A stretch of DNA of 64,000 nucleotides, from assembly GCA_003599455.1 (NCBI GenBank), contig QZKF01000011.1:1-64000 (forward strand), given 5' to 3'. Origin of the DNA: Comamonadaceae bacterium. Its GTDB lineage: Bacteria > Pseudomonadota > Gammaproteobacteria > Burkholderiales > Burkholderiaceae_C. The notes under the pieces are model-generated. The model was given only the letters and a program-made list of their open reading frames with translations. It was not told the DNA's origin and searched no databases. Positions 16,938 to 26,930 of the stretch are shown here, piece after piece (position 1 is the stretch's first letter; every line of letters begins with the position of its first letter). A program made the translations under genes and the position numbers.

Positions 16938-17811
16938 CCGGCTCGCCGGCGCGCCCGGCCAGGCAGATGAAGCTCAGGTCGCATTCCAGCGCCACCTGGT
17001 CGGCGATCGCCAGGCCACGCGCCTGGGCTTCGCGCATCGCGATCGCGTCGCGCACCAGGCTCAGTCCCACACCGCTTTTCACCAGGTCGAGCATGGAGGC
17101 CTCCTGGTCCACCAGCGCCACGCGGCGCGGCTCCAGGCCGGTGAGCGAGCCGGGGCCGAACACGCGGCGCTGCAGCCGGTGGTGGGCGCTGGCCGGCGGC
17201 GTGGCCAGCCAGGGCAGGGCGGCGAGCGCCTTCCAGTCCTTGCCGCGCACCTGCGGGCCCCAGCCCGGCGGCGCCAGCACGCGGTAGGTGAAGCGCGTGA
17301 GCGGGCGCAGCGCATAGGCCGCGCCCACCGGGTCGTCGGGCAGGTCGAGGAAAAATCCCACGTCGAGGTCGCCGCGGTCGAGCTGGGCCAGCACGTCGCC
17401 GCTCATGCCCTGGCGCAGCTCGGTGGCCACCTGCGGACTGGACTCCACCAGCTGCTTCAGAAAGGCCCCGAGGCGGGTGAATTCGGGGTCCAGAATCGTG
17501 CCGATGCGCAGCAGGCCGCGCACCGTGGTGTGCAGGCCGGCGGCGGCCTGGCCGAAGTCGGCCAGCGCGGCCAGCGCCTTGTCCGCCAGCGGCAGCAGCG
17601 AGGCGCCGTCGCGCGTGAGCACCATGCCCTGCGACGTGCGCGTGAACAGCTGCAGGCCGGTGGCATCGGCCAGGGCCTTGAGCTGCAGGCTCACCGCCGG
17701 CTGGCTCAGGTGCAGGCGCAGCGCGGCGCGCGACACATTGCCCTCGCGCGCCACGGTCACGAAGGCGCGCAGGGTCTGCGGGTCGGTGGGCAGGGCGGGG
17801 CTTCGGCGCAT
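16894..17811 (-). CDS. LysR family regulator, divergent from mmsA
   Basis: The 305-residue LysR-type protein has a winged helix-turn-helix at residues about 10-70 ([20 protein letters not shown], then [14 protein letters not shown]) and an effector-binding domain from about residue 95. It is divergent from mmsA across 98 bases of AT-richer DNA (17812-17909), the classical arrangement for a LysR activator and its target, so it probably controls the mmsA-DUF2007-GMC unit in response to a metabolite of that pathway. No clear T-N11-A site could be settled by eye. Confidence 0.88.
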   Translation of the reverse strand: MRRSPALPTDPQTLRAFVTVAREGNVSRAALRLHLSQPAVSLQLKALADATGLQLFTRTSQGMVLTRDGASLLPLADKALAALADFGQAAAGLHTTVRGLLRIGTILDPEFTRLGAFLKQLVESSPQVATELRQGMSGDVLAQLDRGDLDVGFFLDLPDDPVGAAYALRPLTRFTYRVLAPPGWGPQVRGKDWKALAALPWLATPPASAHHRLQRRVFGPGSLTGLEPRRVALVDQEASMLDLVKSGVGLSLVRDAIAMREAQARGLAIADQVALECDLSFICLAGRAGEPVIAAAWSALEAVWG

Positions 17812-17909
17812 GGCAGCATTATTTGCCGAACTTATCGAGCATCGCTGCCGATTTCATTGGATTTTTCAGGTTTCTCCTTCCACACTGCGGCCATCTTCCG
17901 GAGATTTTC

Positions 17910-19417
<1,508 letters not shown>

Positions 19418-19421
<4 letters not shown>

Positions 19422-19732
19422 CGCAGGGGCTGGGCGTGGAAGACGGCAACAGTCCCTACGACCCGGCCAACGGTGACTGGCAGACGCTGATCACCGTGTT
19501 CAGCCCGACCGAGGCGTATCTGCTGCGCGGCGTGTTGCAGGCCGCCGGTGTGCCGGCCGCCGTGGCCGATGCGCACCTGGTGCAGGCCTACACGCTGCTG
19601 GCCGGCGCCATCCCCGTGCGGGTGCAGGTGCCCGAGCACCGCCGCGTGCAGGCCGAGGGGGTGCTGGCGGCTTTCGAGCGCGGCGACTACGGACTGAGCG
19701 ACGACCACCTGGACCAGGACACGCCTCCATGA
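19418..19732 (+). CDS. DUF2007 (putative signal-transducing) small protein
   Basis: A protein of about 104 residues starting at a GTG that overlaps the mmsA stop (GTGA). A second GTG at 19436, with AGGGG seven bases upstream, is an equally good start. The core [34 protein letters not shown] and [20 protein letters not shown] matches the DUF2007 fold, a small ferredoxin-like domain with no settled function. Its stop overlaps the ATG of the GMC gene. Sitting between two coupled enzyme genes, it may be a regulator or a stability partner of one of them. Confidence 0.75.
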
Positions 19733-21384
19733 GCGACACCACCTTCGACTTCATCGTCATCGGCGCCGGCACCGCGGGCTGCCTGCTGGCCAACCGCCTG
19801 AGCGCCGATGCCAACAAACGTGTGCTGCTCGTCGAAGCCGGCCGCAAGGACGACTACCACTGGATCCACATCCCCGTGGGCTACCTGTATTGCATCGGCA
19901 ACCCGCGCACCGACTGGCTCTACCAGACCGAGCCCGACCCCGGCCTCAACGGCCGCCGCCTGCGCTACCCGCGTGGCAAGACGCTGGGCGGCTGCTCCAG
20001 CATCAACGGCATGATCTACATGCGCGGCCAGCGCCGCGACTACGACCAGTGGGCGCAGCTCACCGGCGACGACCGCTGGCGCTGGGACGCCTGCCTGCCC
20101 GACTTCAAGGCGCACGAAGACCACCACCGGCTCGACGCCGCGCAGGACCCGGCCTTCGCGGCGCTGCACGGTCACGGTGGCGAGTGGCGCATCGAGAAGC
20201 AGCGCCTGCGCTGGGACATCCTCGACGCCTTCGCGCAGGCCGCGCAGCAGGCCGGCGTGCCCGCCACAGCCGACTTCAACACCGGCGACAACGAGGGCGT
20301 GGGTTACTTCGAGGTGAACCAGAAAAGCGGCTGGCGCTGGAACGCCTCCAAGGCCTTCCTGCGCCCGGTGCAGCAGCGGCCCAACCTCACGGTGTGGACC
20401 GAGACCACCACCGAGCAGCTGCTGCTGGAGCGCGATGCGGGCGGCGCGCTGCGCTGCGTGGGCGCCGAACTGCGGCGCGGTGGCCAGCGCGTGACGGTGC
20501 GCGCGGCGCGGGAGGTGGTGCTCAGCGCGGGCAGCATCGGCTCGCCCGCGATCCTGCAGCGTTCGGGCATCGGCCCGGCGGCCCTGCTGCAGCAACACGG
20601 CATCGCCGTGCAACACGCGCTGCCCGGCGTGGGCGAGAACCTGCAGGACCACCTGCAGATCCGCGCGGTGTTCAAGGTGCAGGGCGCGACCACGCTCAAC
20701 GTGCTGGCCAACAGCCTGTGGGGCAAGGCGAAGATCGGGCTCGAGTACGCGCTCAGGCGCAGCGGCCCCATGAGCATGGCGCCCAGCCAGCTCGGCGCCT
20801 TTACCCGCAGCGACCCGGCCCAGCCGCACGCCAACCTCGAGTACCACGTGCAGCCCCTGTCGCTCGATGCCTTCGGCGAGCCGCTGCACGGCTTCCCGGC
20901 GTTCACCGCGAGCGTGTGCAACCTCAACCCCGGCAGCCGCGGCCATGTGCGCATCACCTCGGCCAGCGCCGACGCCGCGCCCGCGATCGCGCCCTGTTAC
21001 CTCAGCACGCCCGAAGACCGCCGCGTGGCGGCCGACAGCCTGCGCGTGACGCGCCGCATCGTCGCGCAGCCGGCGCTGGCGAAGTACCAGCCCGAAGAAT
21101 TCAAGCCCGGTGTGCAGTTCCAGAGCGACGAGGAGCTCGCGCGCCTGGCCGGCGACATCGCCAGCACCATCTTCCACCCGGTCGGCACGACGAAGATGGG
21201 CCGCGCCGACGACGCCATGGCGGTGGTGGACAGCCAGCTGCGCGTTCGCGGCGTGGCGGGCCTGCGCGTGGTGGACGCGGGCGTGATGCCCACCATCACC
21301 AGCGGCAACACCAACAGCCCGACATTGATGATCGCGGAGAAGGCGGCGCGCTGGATCAGCCAGGAAGCCCCCCTGCGCCGCTGA
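19729..21384 (+). CDS. GMC family FAD-dependent oxidoreductase
   Basis: The 551-residue enzyme has an N-terminal dinucleotide fold (FIVIGAGTAGCLLANRL), the GMC signatures GRRLRYPRGKTLGGCSSING and SAGSIGSPAILQRSGIG, and C-terminal HPVGTTKMG and SGNTNSPTLMIAEKAA containing the catalytic His/Asn pair. It falls in the choline dehydrogenase/alcohol dehydrogenase (BetA/AlkJ) group that oxidises an alcohol to an aldehyde. Coupling to mmsA and DUF2007 suggests that the aldehyde is handed to a dehydrogenase, perhaps an alternative to 3-hydroxyisobutyrate dehydrogenase. That substrate is a guess. A Comamonadaceae-type hairpin repeat follows. Confidence 0.88.
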   Translation: MSDTTFDFIVIGAGTAGCLLANRLSADANKRVLLVEAGRKDDYHWIHIPVGYLYCIGNPRTDWLYQTEPDPGLNGRRLRYPRGKTLGGCSSINGMIYMRGQRRDYDQWAQLTGDDRWRWDACLPDFKAHEDHHRLDAAQDPAFAALHGHGGEWRIEKQRLRWDILDAFAQAAQQAGVPATADFNTGDNEGVGYFEVNQKSGWRWNASKAFLRPVQQRPNLTVWTETTTEQLLLERDAGGALRCVGAELRRGGQRVTVRAAREVVLSAGSIGSPAILQRSGIGPAALLQQHGIAVQHALPGVGENLQDHLQIRAVFKVQGATTLNVLANSLWGKAKIGLEYALRRSGPMSMAPSQLGAFTRSDPAQPHANLEYHVQPLSLDAFGEPLHGFPAFTASVCNLNPGSRGHVRITSASADAAPAIAPCYLSTPEDRRVAADSLRVTRRIVAQPALAKYQPEEFKPGVQFQSDEELARLAGDIASTIFHPVGTTKMGRADDAMAVVDSQLRVRGVAGLRVVDAGVMPTITSGNTNSPTLMIAEKAARWISQEAPLRR

Positions 21385-21391
21385 CGCGGCT

Positions 21392-21446
21392 TCCCCCCGA
21401 AAGGGGGGACGACACTTCGGGCCGGCGGAGCCGGACCCTCGGTGTC
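21392..21446. repeat. Hairpin repeat of the Comamonadaceae intergenic type
   Basis: Eight bases after the GMC stop lies TCCCCCCGAAAGGGGGGA, then a second nested hairpin with GACAC/GTGTC outside (21411-21415 and 21442-21446) and CCGGC/GCCGG inside (21422-21426 and 21430-21434). Similar double hairpins are common downstream of genes in this family from what I know. It may end transcription between the convergent GMC and 21459 genes. Confidence 0.55.
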
Positions 21447-21458
21447 CCTGGATTCAAG

Positions 21459-21905
21459 TCACCGCAGGCGTCCGACGTAGCGCGCGTCCGGCTCCTCGCC
21501 GTCCTTGCGCGGTCCGCCGAACACCGAGTTCAGCGTGGACTCGATGAAGCCGCTGTTGTGGCCCGGCACCGAGTTGGCAAAACCGCCCGCGCGCGGCGTG
21601 ACGGCCTGGCGTGCCGCCTGGGGACTCACCTGGCCGGCGCGCAGCGTCTCGGCCGCGGTCTGCAGCATGGGCTTGCGCACCGCCGCCGGAGCGCCGATCT
21701 GCGGGATGGCGGCTTCCAGCTTGTCGGCCCAGGGCAGCAGGTCCTCATGTCCTTCGCTGCCGGCCTTCTCGCGCGTGTGGCGCACGATCTCGCGCGCGTA
21801 GTCGGCGTTGGTCGCCATCCACTCGGTGTCGGTCACGCGCCCGGTCTTGCGGCGCAGCAGCACGTGCAGGTGGGCGGCGATGGCGAACACGTCGGTGGTG
21901 CTCAT
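21459..21905 (-). CDS. Unknown soluble protein downstream of amtB, 148 aa
   Basis: No family is recognised. The protein is mainly helical in its first 90 residues (MSTTDVFAIAAHLHVLLRRK, then EWMATNADYAREIVRHTRE), with a low-complexity tail. It has no signal peptide. It starts nine bases after the amtB stop, so it is almost certainly co-transcribed with amtB and would share its nitrogen control. A role in nitrogen physiology is only an inference from position. Confidence 0.6.
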   Translation of the reverse strand: MSTTDVFAIAAHLHVLLRRKTGRVTDTEWMATNADYAREIVRHTREKAGSEGHEDLLPWADKLEAAIPQIGAPAAVRKPMLQTAAETLRAGQVSPQAARQAVTPRAGGFANSVPGHNSGFIESTLNSVFGGPRKDGEEPDARYVGRLR

Positions 21906-21914
21906 GGCGTGTGC

Positions 21915-23336
21915 TCAGTGGCCCAGCTGTTCGTTGTGCAGGGCCACGTCGAGCCCCACACGCTCTTCGCCCTCGCGCACGCGCAGGGTGGCAAAGCGCG
22001 AGGTGATCCACAGCACCACGGCCGTCATCACCAGGCTGTAGGCCAGCACCGCCACGCAGGCGATCAGTTGCGCGAGCATGCTCGATTCGAGGCCCGAGAT
22101 CGCCGGGTCGGCCAGCGCACCGGTGAGCAGCGCGCCCACCAGGCCGCCCACGCCGTGCACGCCGAACACGTCGAGCGAATCGTCGGCGCGCAGCTTGCGC
22201 TTGAGCGCGGTCGCGCCCCAGTAGCAGGCCATGCCCGCCACCAGGCCGATGATCAGCGCGCTGCGCGGCGTGACGAAACCGGCCGCCGGCGTGATGGCCA
22301 CCAGGCCGGCGACCACGCCCGAGCACAGGCCCAGCAGCGAAGCGCGCTTGCGCGCCAGCCACTCGGCGCCCATCCACGAGAGCGCGCCCGCGGCGGCCGC
22401 GATGTGCGTGACCAGCAGCGCCAGGCCCGCGCGGCCGTCGGCGGTGAGCGCCGAGCCGGCGTTGAAGCCGAACCAGCCCACCCACAGCAGGCCGGTGCCT
22501 GCCATGGTCAGGCCCAGGTTGAAGGGCACGAAGGGCTCGCGCCCGTAGCCCGAGCGCGGGCCGAGCGCGTAGGCGCAGACCAGCGCCGCGGCGCCCGCGT
22601 TGATGTGCACCACGGCGCCACCGGCAAAGTCCAGCGCACCGAGCTGCGCCAGCCAGCCGCCCGGCTCCCACACCCAGTGCGCGATCGGCGCGTACACCAG
22701 CAGCAGCCACAGGCCGGCGAACAGCAGCAGCGCACCGAAGTGCATGCGCTCGACCAGCGCGCCCACGACGAGCGCGCAGGTGATGATGGCGAAGGTGAGC
22801 TGGAACATGGCGAACACCGACTCGGGCACGTGTTTGGCGATGTGGCTCACGGCCACCTGCCCGGTGCTGCCCAGGAACTCCATGCCGGCAAAGCCCATGC
22901 GGTCGATGCCGCCGATGAAGCCACCGAGCGCACCGCCGGGCGTGAACGCCAGCGAATACGCGAACGCGAACCACAGCACGCTGACCACGGCGGCGATGCC
23001 GACCACGCTGGCCATGGTGTTGATCACGTTGAGCCGGCGCACCATGCCGCCGTAGAAGAGCGCGATGCCCGGCAGCGTCATGAGCAGGACCAGCGCGGTG
23101 CTGACCATGAGCCAGGCGGTGTCGGCACCCTGGATGGTGCTGGCCGCCACCAGGCCCGGCGCGGTGAGCACCGCGGCGGCGGCTTCGGGAGCCGCTGCCG
23201 CCGGGGCGGATTGCGCCGTGGCGGCCAGAGGCCACAGGAGCGCGGCGATCAGCGCGGGTGCGGGGAGGAGAAGTTTTCCGAAAGGTTTGGAGGTGGTGGA
23301 TGGACGAGCGAAGGGAGACACACGGAGATGGTGCAT
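21915..23336 (-). CDS. amtB: Ammonium transporter AmtB
   Basis: Trimeric inner-membrane ammonium channel. The ATG at 23336 (MHHLRVSPFARP) gives 473 residues, with a cleavable signal peptide ending near ATAQ (residues about 39-42) and eleven hydrophobic segments. DFAGGAVVHINAGAAALVCA carries the first pore histidine and DVFGVHGVGGLVGALLTG the second. The PII gene glnK, which usually precedes amtB, is absent. A sigma-54-type promoter and an NtrC-like site lie 35-95 bases upstream, indicating induction under nitrogen limitation. A 148-residue unknown follows in the same unit. Confidence 0.93.
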   Translation of the reverse strand: MHHLRVSPFARPSTTSKPFGKLLLPAPALIAALLWPLAATAQSAPAAAAPEAAAAVLTAPGLVAASTIQGADTAWLMVSTALVLLMTLPGIALFYGGMVRRLNVINTMASVVGIAAVVSVLWFAFAYSLAFTPGGALGGFIGGIDRMGFAGMEFLGSTGQVAVSHIAKHVPESVFAMFQLTFAIITCALVVGALVERMHFGALLLFAGLWLLLVYAPIAHWVWEPGGWLAQLGALDFAGGAVVHINAGAAALVCAYALGPRSGYGREPFVPFNLGLTMAGTGLLWVGWFGFNAGSALTADGRAGLALLVTHIAAAAGALSWMGAEWLARKRASLLGLCSGVVAGLVAITPAAGFVTPRSALIIGLVAGMACYWGATALKRKLRADDSLDVFGVHGVGGLVGALLTGALADPAISGLESSMLAQLIACVAVLAYSLVMTAVVLWITSRFATLRVREGEERVGLDVALHNEQLGH

Positions 23337-23370
23337 TTTGTTACCTGGTTCCAACGACGCAGGCCTTTCC

Positions 23371-23386
23371 GCATTTCCTGTGCCAA
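23371..23386 (-). promoter_or_regulatory. Sigma-54 promoter of amtB
   Basis: On the minus strand the sequence reads TTGGCACAGGAAATGC, matching TGGCAC-N5-TTGC with one mismatch and the exact ten-base spacing between the GG and GC doublets. The amtB start codon lies 35 bases downstream. An NtrC-like site is placed upstream. This is what a nitrogen-regulated amtB promoter should look like. Confidence 0.72.
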
Positions 23387-23416
23387 GGGTTGACCCGGAC
23401 AAGGGAAAGCCCCGAT

Positions 23417-23431
23417 GCACAGACGTGGTGC
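23417..23431. promoter_or_regulatory. NtrC-like binding site upstream of amtB
   Basis: GCAC-N7-GTGC, the NtrC core, begins about 30 bases upstream of the sigma-54 element. A second symmetric sequence, AGTGCATGCACT (23442-23453), lies just beyond; its spacing differs from the NtrC core, so it may be a half-site cluster or unrelated. Confidence 0.55.
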
Positions 23432-23453
23432 GGGCCGCTACAGTGCATGCACT

Positions 23454-23583
23454 CGCCAACAGCGTTCTACGCTGGTGACCGCGGGGGACCGAGGAGACAA
23501 CCCAGTCCAATCAGAACAACCGCTTCAGCGTCCTCCAGAGATGCCCGATTGCTCAAACCGACCCGAAAGGGTCGGTTTTTTTT
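23454..23583 (+). ncRNA. Candidate leader RNA or small RNA before the TSUP gene
   Basis: On the plus strand this stretch ends in an intrinsic terminator (23556-23583), although no plus-strand gene lies upstream within 2 kb. It contains a hairpin CAGCGT-TCT-ACGCTG (23460-23474), and a second CAGCGT at 23526-23531 that could pair with the same ACGCTG, an either/or pairing. It resembles an attenuator leader for the TSUP gene at 23650, or a stand-alone small RNA. No known riboswitch class was matched. The 5' end is not defined. Confidence 0.35.
23556..23583 (+). terminator. Isolated intrinsic terminator
   Basis: AACCGACCC and GGGTCGGTT enclose a GAAA loop and run into eight T residues. It is the clearest Rho-independent terminator seen in the window, 67 bases before the TSUP start and not attributable to any upstream plus-strand gene. 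The opposite strand has no comparable T-run. Confidence 0.85.
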
Positions 23584-23649
23584 CGCCGGTACCGTGTGGC
23601 ATGTCACACCCTGCCAAGGCCCCCGCGGCGGCCGGCGACAATCCCCCGC

Positions 23650-24408
23650 ATGGAACTGCTGCTTGTCTCGCTGGCTTCGCTGTTTGCCGGCTTCGTGGAT
23701 TCGATTGTGGGCGGCGGAGGCCTCATTCTGGTGCCCGCGCTGTTCGCCATGTTTCCCACCACCCACCCTGCCACGCTGTTCGGTGTGAACAAGGGGGCCT
23801 CGGTCTGGGGCACGGCCGCCGCCACGCTGCAGTACGCGCGCCGGGTGCAGATGCCCTGGCACGCGCTGCTGCCCGCGGCCGCGGTCGGCTTCGCCGGCTC
23901 CATGGCCGGCGCCTGGACGGTGACCGTGATCTCGCCCGACTTCTTGCGCCGCGCGCTGCCACTGGTGCTGCTGCTCGTGCTGGGCTACACCCTGGCGCGC
24001 AAGGAACTCGGCCGCCACCACGCGCCGCGCTTCAGCGGCCAGCGCGAGACACTGGCGGCCTGCGTGCTGGGCGCCACCATCGGCTTCTACGACGGCTTCT
24101 TCGGTCCGGGCACCGGCAGCTTCTTCGTGTTCCTGTTCGTGCGCTGGCTGGGCTATGACTTCCTGCACGCCAGCGCCAGCGCCAAACTCATCAACACCGC
24201 CACCAACCTCGCCGCGCTGCTGCTGTTCGCCTGGAAAGGCCACATCTGGTGGCATTTCGTGCTGGCCATGGCCGTGGCCAACGTGGTGGGCAGCGTGCTC
24301 GGCACGCGCCTGGCGCTCAAGCACGGCAGCGGCTTCGTGCGCGTGGTGTTCATCGCAGTGGTGTCGGCGCTGATCCTGAAGACGACCTACGACGCGTGGC
24401 TGAAATAG
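23650..24408 (+). CDS. TSUP (TauE/SafE) family permease
   Basis: The ATG at 23650 gives 252 residues: the open frame begins earlier, but MELLLVSLASLFAGFVDSIV is the usual TSUP N-terminus. About eight hydrophobic segments and the family motif GGGGLILVPALF, echoed by ATIGFYDGFFGPGTGSFFV in the second half, support a sulfite/organosulfur or carboxylate exporter-type permease. GACAAT at 23637-23642 could be a -10 box that would give a leaderless transcript, because no ribosome site precedes the ATG. Alternatively, transcription enters from the leader that ends in the 23556 terminator. It is convergent with mrdA. Confidence 0.85.
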   Translation: MELLLVSLASLFAGFVDSIVGGGGLILVPALFAMFPTTHPATLFGVNKGASVWGTAAATLQYARRVQMPWHALLPAAAVGFAGSMAGAWTVTVISPDFLRRALPLVLLLVLGYTLARKELGRHHAPRFSGQRETLAACVLGATIGFYDGFFGPGTGSFFVFLFVRWLGYDFLHASASAKLINTATNLAALLLFAWKGHIWWHFVLAMAVANVVGSVLGTRLALKHGSGFVRVVFIAVVSALILKTTYDAWLK

Positions 24409-24429
24409 CCCCACCCCGCGCCACACGGA

Positions 24430-26403
24430 TCACTGGGCTGCGGCGGTCGAAGCGGGTGCCTCCGGCGGCCACGGCATCGCGCTGGCCTTGAGCGGTGTGC
24501 CGATGGGGGCCGCCGCCTGGCCCAGGCGCACGGCGGCGAGGTCTTGCGGGTTGGGGTACTGGTCCATCAGCAGGTAGTCGAACACGCGGCGCGCGATCGG
24601 GGCGGCGTGCGCCGCGCCGAAGCCGGCGTTCTCCACCACCAGCGCCAGCGCCACGCGCGGCTGGTCGGCCGGCGCGAAGGCGATGTAAAGCGAGTGGTCG
24701 CGCTGGTGCTCCTCGAGCCTGCGCGCGTCGTAGCGGTCCTTCTGGCCGATCGTCACCGCCTGGGCGGTGCCGGTCTTGCCGCCGCTGGCGTAGCCGGCGC
24801 CGGCGAACACGCGGGTCGAGGTGCCCTCGGTGGTCACGGCCTGCATGGCGTTGAGCACGATGCGCACGTGCTCGGGCTTGTAGCCCAGGTTCTCGGGCGG
24901 CGGGCCGGGCAGTGGCACGCGCTCGCGGGTGATCACGTTCTCGGTCGCCATCGTCAGGTGCGGCGCGTACTTGACGCCGCCATTGGCCAGCGTGGCCATG
25001 GCGTGGGCGAGCTGCAGCATGGTGAAGTTGTTGTAGCCCTGGCCGATGCCGAGCGAGATGGTCTCGCCCGGGTACCAGCGCTGCTGCTCGGGCCGCTTGT
25101 AGGCGTTGCGCTTCCAGGCCTGGCTGGGCAGCACGCCGCGCACCTCGCCCTTGAGGTCGATGCCGGTGATCTGGCCGAAGCCCAGCGGCTTCATGAAATC
25201 GTGCATGGCGTCCACGCCCATGTCGTTGGCCAGCGAGTAGTAGTAGGTGTTGCTCGACTTGACGATGCTGCGGTGCATGTCGACCGCGCCCAGCCCGTCG
25301 CCGTGGCTGCGGAAGCGGTGGCCGCCGAACATCCAGTAGCCCGGGTCGTTCATCACCATGGTGGCGCTGCGCGTGCCGGTTTCCAGGGCGCCCAGCGCCA
25401 TGAAGGGCTTGTAGGTGGAGCCCGGCGGGTAGGTGCCGCGCAGCGCGCGGTTGAGCAGCGGCTTGTCCACCGACTCGTTGAGCGCGCGCCAGTTGTCCAC
25501 GTCGATGCCTTCGACGAACAGGTTGGGGTCGAAGGTGGGCTTGCTCACGAAGGCCAGCACCTCGCCCGAGCGCGGGTCGATCGCCACCAGCGCGCCGCGG
25601 CGCTCGCCGTACATGTCCTCGATCAGCTTCTGCAACTGGATGTCGATCGACAGCACCACGGTGTTGCCCGGGGTGGCGGGCGTGTTGGCCAGCGAGCGCA
25701 CGGCGCGGCCGCCGGCCGAGGTTTCCACGCGATCGAAACCGGTGATGCCGTGCAGCTCGCGCTCGTAGCTCTGCTCGGCGCCGAGCTTGCCGATGTATTC
25801 GGTGCCGCGGTAATTGGCCTGGTCTTCTTCCGGCCAGTCGGCGATGGCCTCGGTCTCGCGCTGGTTGATGCGCCCGATGTAGCCGACCACGTGGCTGGCG
25901 ACGTCGCCATTGGGGTACTGGCGCAGCAGGCGCGCGCGCACCTCCACGCCGGGGAAGCGGTAGCGCTGCACGGTGAAGCGGGCCACCTCTTCGTCGGTCA
26001 GGCGGGTGCGCAGCGGCAGCGAATCGAAGCGGTGCGATTCTTCCAGCAGCTTGCGAAAACGCCGCTGGTCGCGCGGGGTGATCTCCACCAGCTGGGCCAG
26101 GCCGGCGATGGTGGCGTCCAGGTCTTCCACGCGCGAGGGCGTGATCTCCAGCGTGTAGGCCGAGTAGTTGGTGGCGAGCACACGGCCGTTGCGGTCCAGG
26201 ATCTGCCCGCGGTTGGGCACCACCGGCAGCACCGCCGTGCGGTTGCTCTCGGCCTGCGCGAGCAGGTCGTCGTGGCGCATCACCTGCAGGTAGACCATGC
26301 GCGCGGCGATCAGGCCGAAGGCGAACACCACGGCCAGCCCGATCAGCAGCACCCGGGTCCGGAACTGGGCCAGATCGGCTTCGACGTTCCTGATCTCGGT
26401 CAT
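24430..26403 (-). CDS. mrdA: Penicillin-binding protein 2 (elongasome transpeptidase)
   Basis: Class B PBP that cross-links peptidoglycan during cell elongation. One N-terminal membrane helix (residues about 17-38), a pedestal domain, then the transpeptidase domain with nucleophile S329 in GSTYKP, the SSN motif at 383-385 and KTGT at 543-546. The length of 657 residues is normal, and the tail after about 620 is Pro/Ala-rich. Its start overlaps the mreD stop by four bases, so it is translated with the mre genes. rodA, the partner glycosyltransferase that often follows, is not downstream; a convergent TSUP gene lies there. Confidence 0.95.
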   Translation of the reverse strand: MTEIRNVEADLAQFRTRVLLIGLAVVFAFGLIAARMVYLQVMRHDDLLAQAESNRTAVLPVVPNRGQILDRNGRVLATNYSAYTLEITPSRVEDLDATIAGLAQLVEITPRDQRRFRKLLEESHRFDSLPLRTRLTDEEVARFTVQRYRFPGVEVRARLLRQYPNGDVASHVVGYIGRINQRETEAIADWPEEDQANYRGTEYIGKLGAEQSYERELHGITGFDRVETSAGGRAVRSLANTPATPGNTVVLSIDIQLQKLIEDMYGERRGALVAIDPRSGEVLAFVSKPTFDPNLFVEGIDVDNWRALNESVDKPLLNRALRGTYPPGSTYKPFMALGALETGTRSATMVMNDPGYWMFGGHRFRSHGDGLGAVDMHRSIVKSSNTYYYSLANDMGVDAMHDFMKPLGFGQITGIDLKGEVRGVLPSQAWKRNAYKRPEQQRWYPGETISLGIGQGYNNFTMLQLAHAMATLANGGVKYAPHLTMATENVITRERVPLPGPPPENLGYKPEHVRIVLNAMQAVTTEGTSTRVFAGAGYASGGKTGTAQAVTIGQKDRYDARRLEEHQRDHSLYIAFAPADQPRVALALVVENAGFGAAHAAPIARRVFDYLLMDQYPNPQDLAAVRLGQAAAPIGTPLKASAMPWPPEAPASTAAAQ

Positions 26404-26930
26404 AGCGGCCGGTTGTCGTCGGGGTTCGGTGCCCTGCGCTGCGGGGCGAGCAGCAGCACGCTGACCACCGGCCAGAGCGCCGCTTCGATCACCGGCGCCA
26501 GGAAGTACAGCACGCCGGGAAAGCCGCCACCGCCGGCCATGCGCACCAGCAGTTCAAGCAGGTGCGCGGCGATGAACAGCGGCAACACCTGCACCGCCTG
26601 GTTGGGCACACCGAACCAGAGCAGGCGGCGGTGCATCGAGATGCCGAGGAAACCGAGTGCGGTGTAGGCCAGCGCGTGCTGGCCGAGCAAGGCGCCCTGG
26701 TGCACGTCCATCGCCAGGCCGAAGGCGAACGCCACGCCCACGCCGATGCGCAGCGGCTGGTGCACGCTCCAGAACACCAGCACCACCGCGAGCAGGTCGG
26801 GCACCCAGGCGGCGCGGCCGAACAGGCCCATGTTCAGCAGCATGTTGAACATCAGCGCGGCGATCAGGCTGAACCAGATGAAAGCCGGGTTGGCGGGCAG
26901 CAGCAGCTGCTGGCCGGGGCGCATGATCAT
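26400..26930 (-). CDS. mreD: Rod-shape-determining protein MreD
   Basis: Integral membrane protein of the elongasome, 176 residues from the ATG at 26930, which overlaps the mreC stop (ATGA). Five or six hydrophobic segments and the internal stretch AFGLAMDVHQGALLGQHALA are typical of MreD. The frame is open upstream inside mreC, but that part is a shadow. Its stop overlaps the mrdA start by four bases, so mreC, mreD and mrdA form a tightly coupled set. Confidence 0.93.
   Translation of the reverse strand: MIMRPGQQLLLPANPAFIWFSLIAALMFNMLLNMGLFGRAAWVPDLLAVVLVFWSVHQPLRIGVGVAFAFGLAMDVHQGALLGQHALAYTALGFLGISMHRRLLWFGVPNQAVQVLPLFIAAHLLELLVRMAGGGGFPGVLYFLAPVIEAALWPVVSVLLLAPQRRAPNPDDNRPL

Noticed and set aside
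19890..23393. A 1,100-codon open frame across the GMC and amtB genes
   Set aside because: Low-complexity translation rich in Arg, Ala and Gly, spanning genes on both strands; not a real protein.
23454..23583. Glycine, SAM or 6S RNA family assignment of the leader
   Set aside because: The conserved core sequences of these classes were not found, so only a neutral leader/sRNA call is made.
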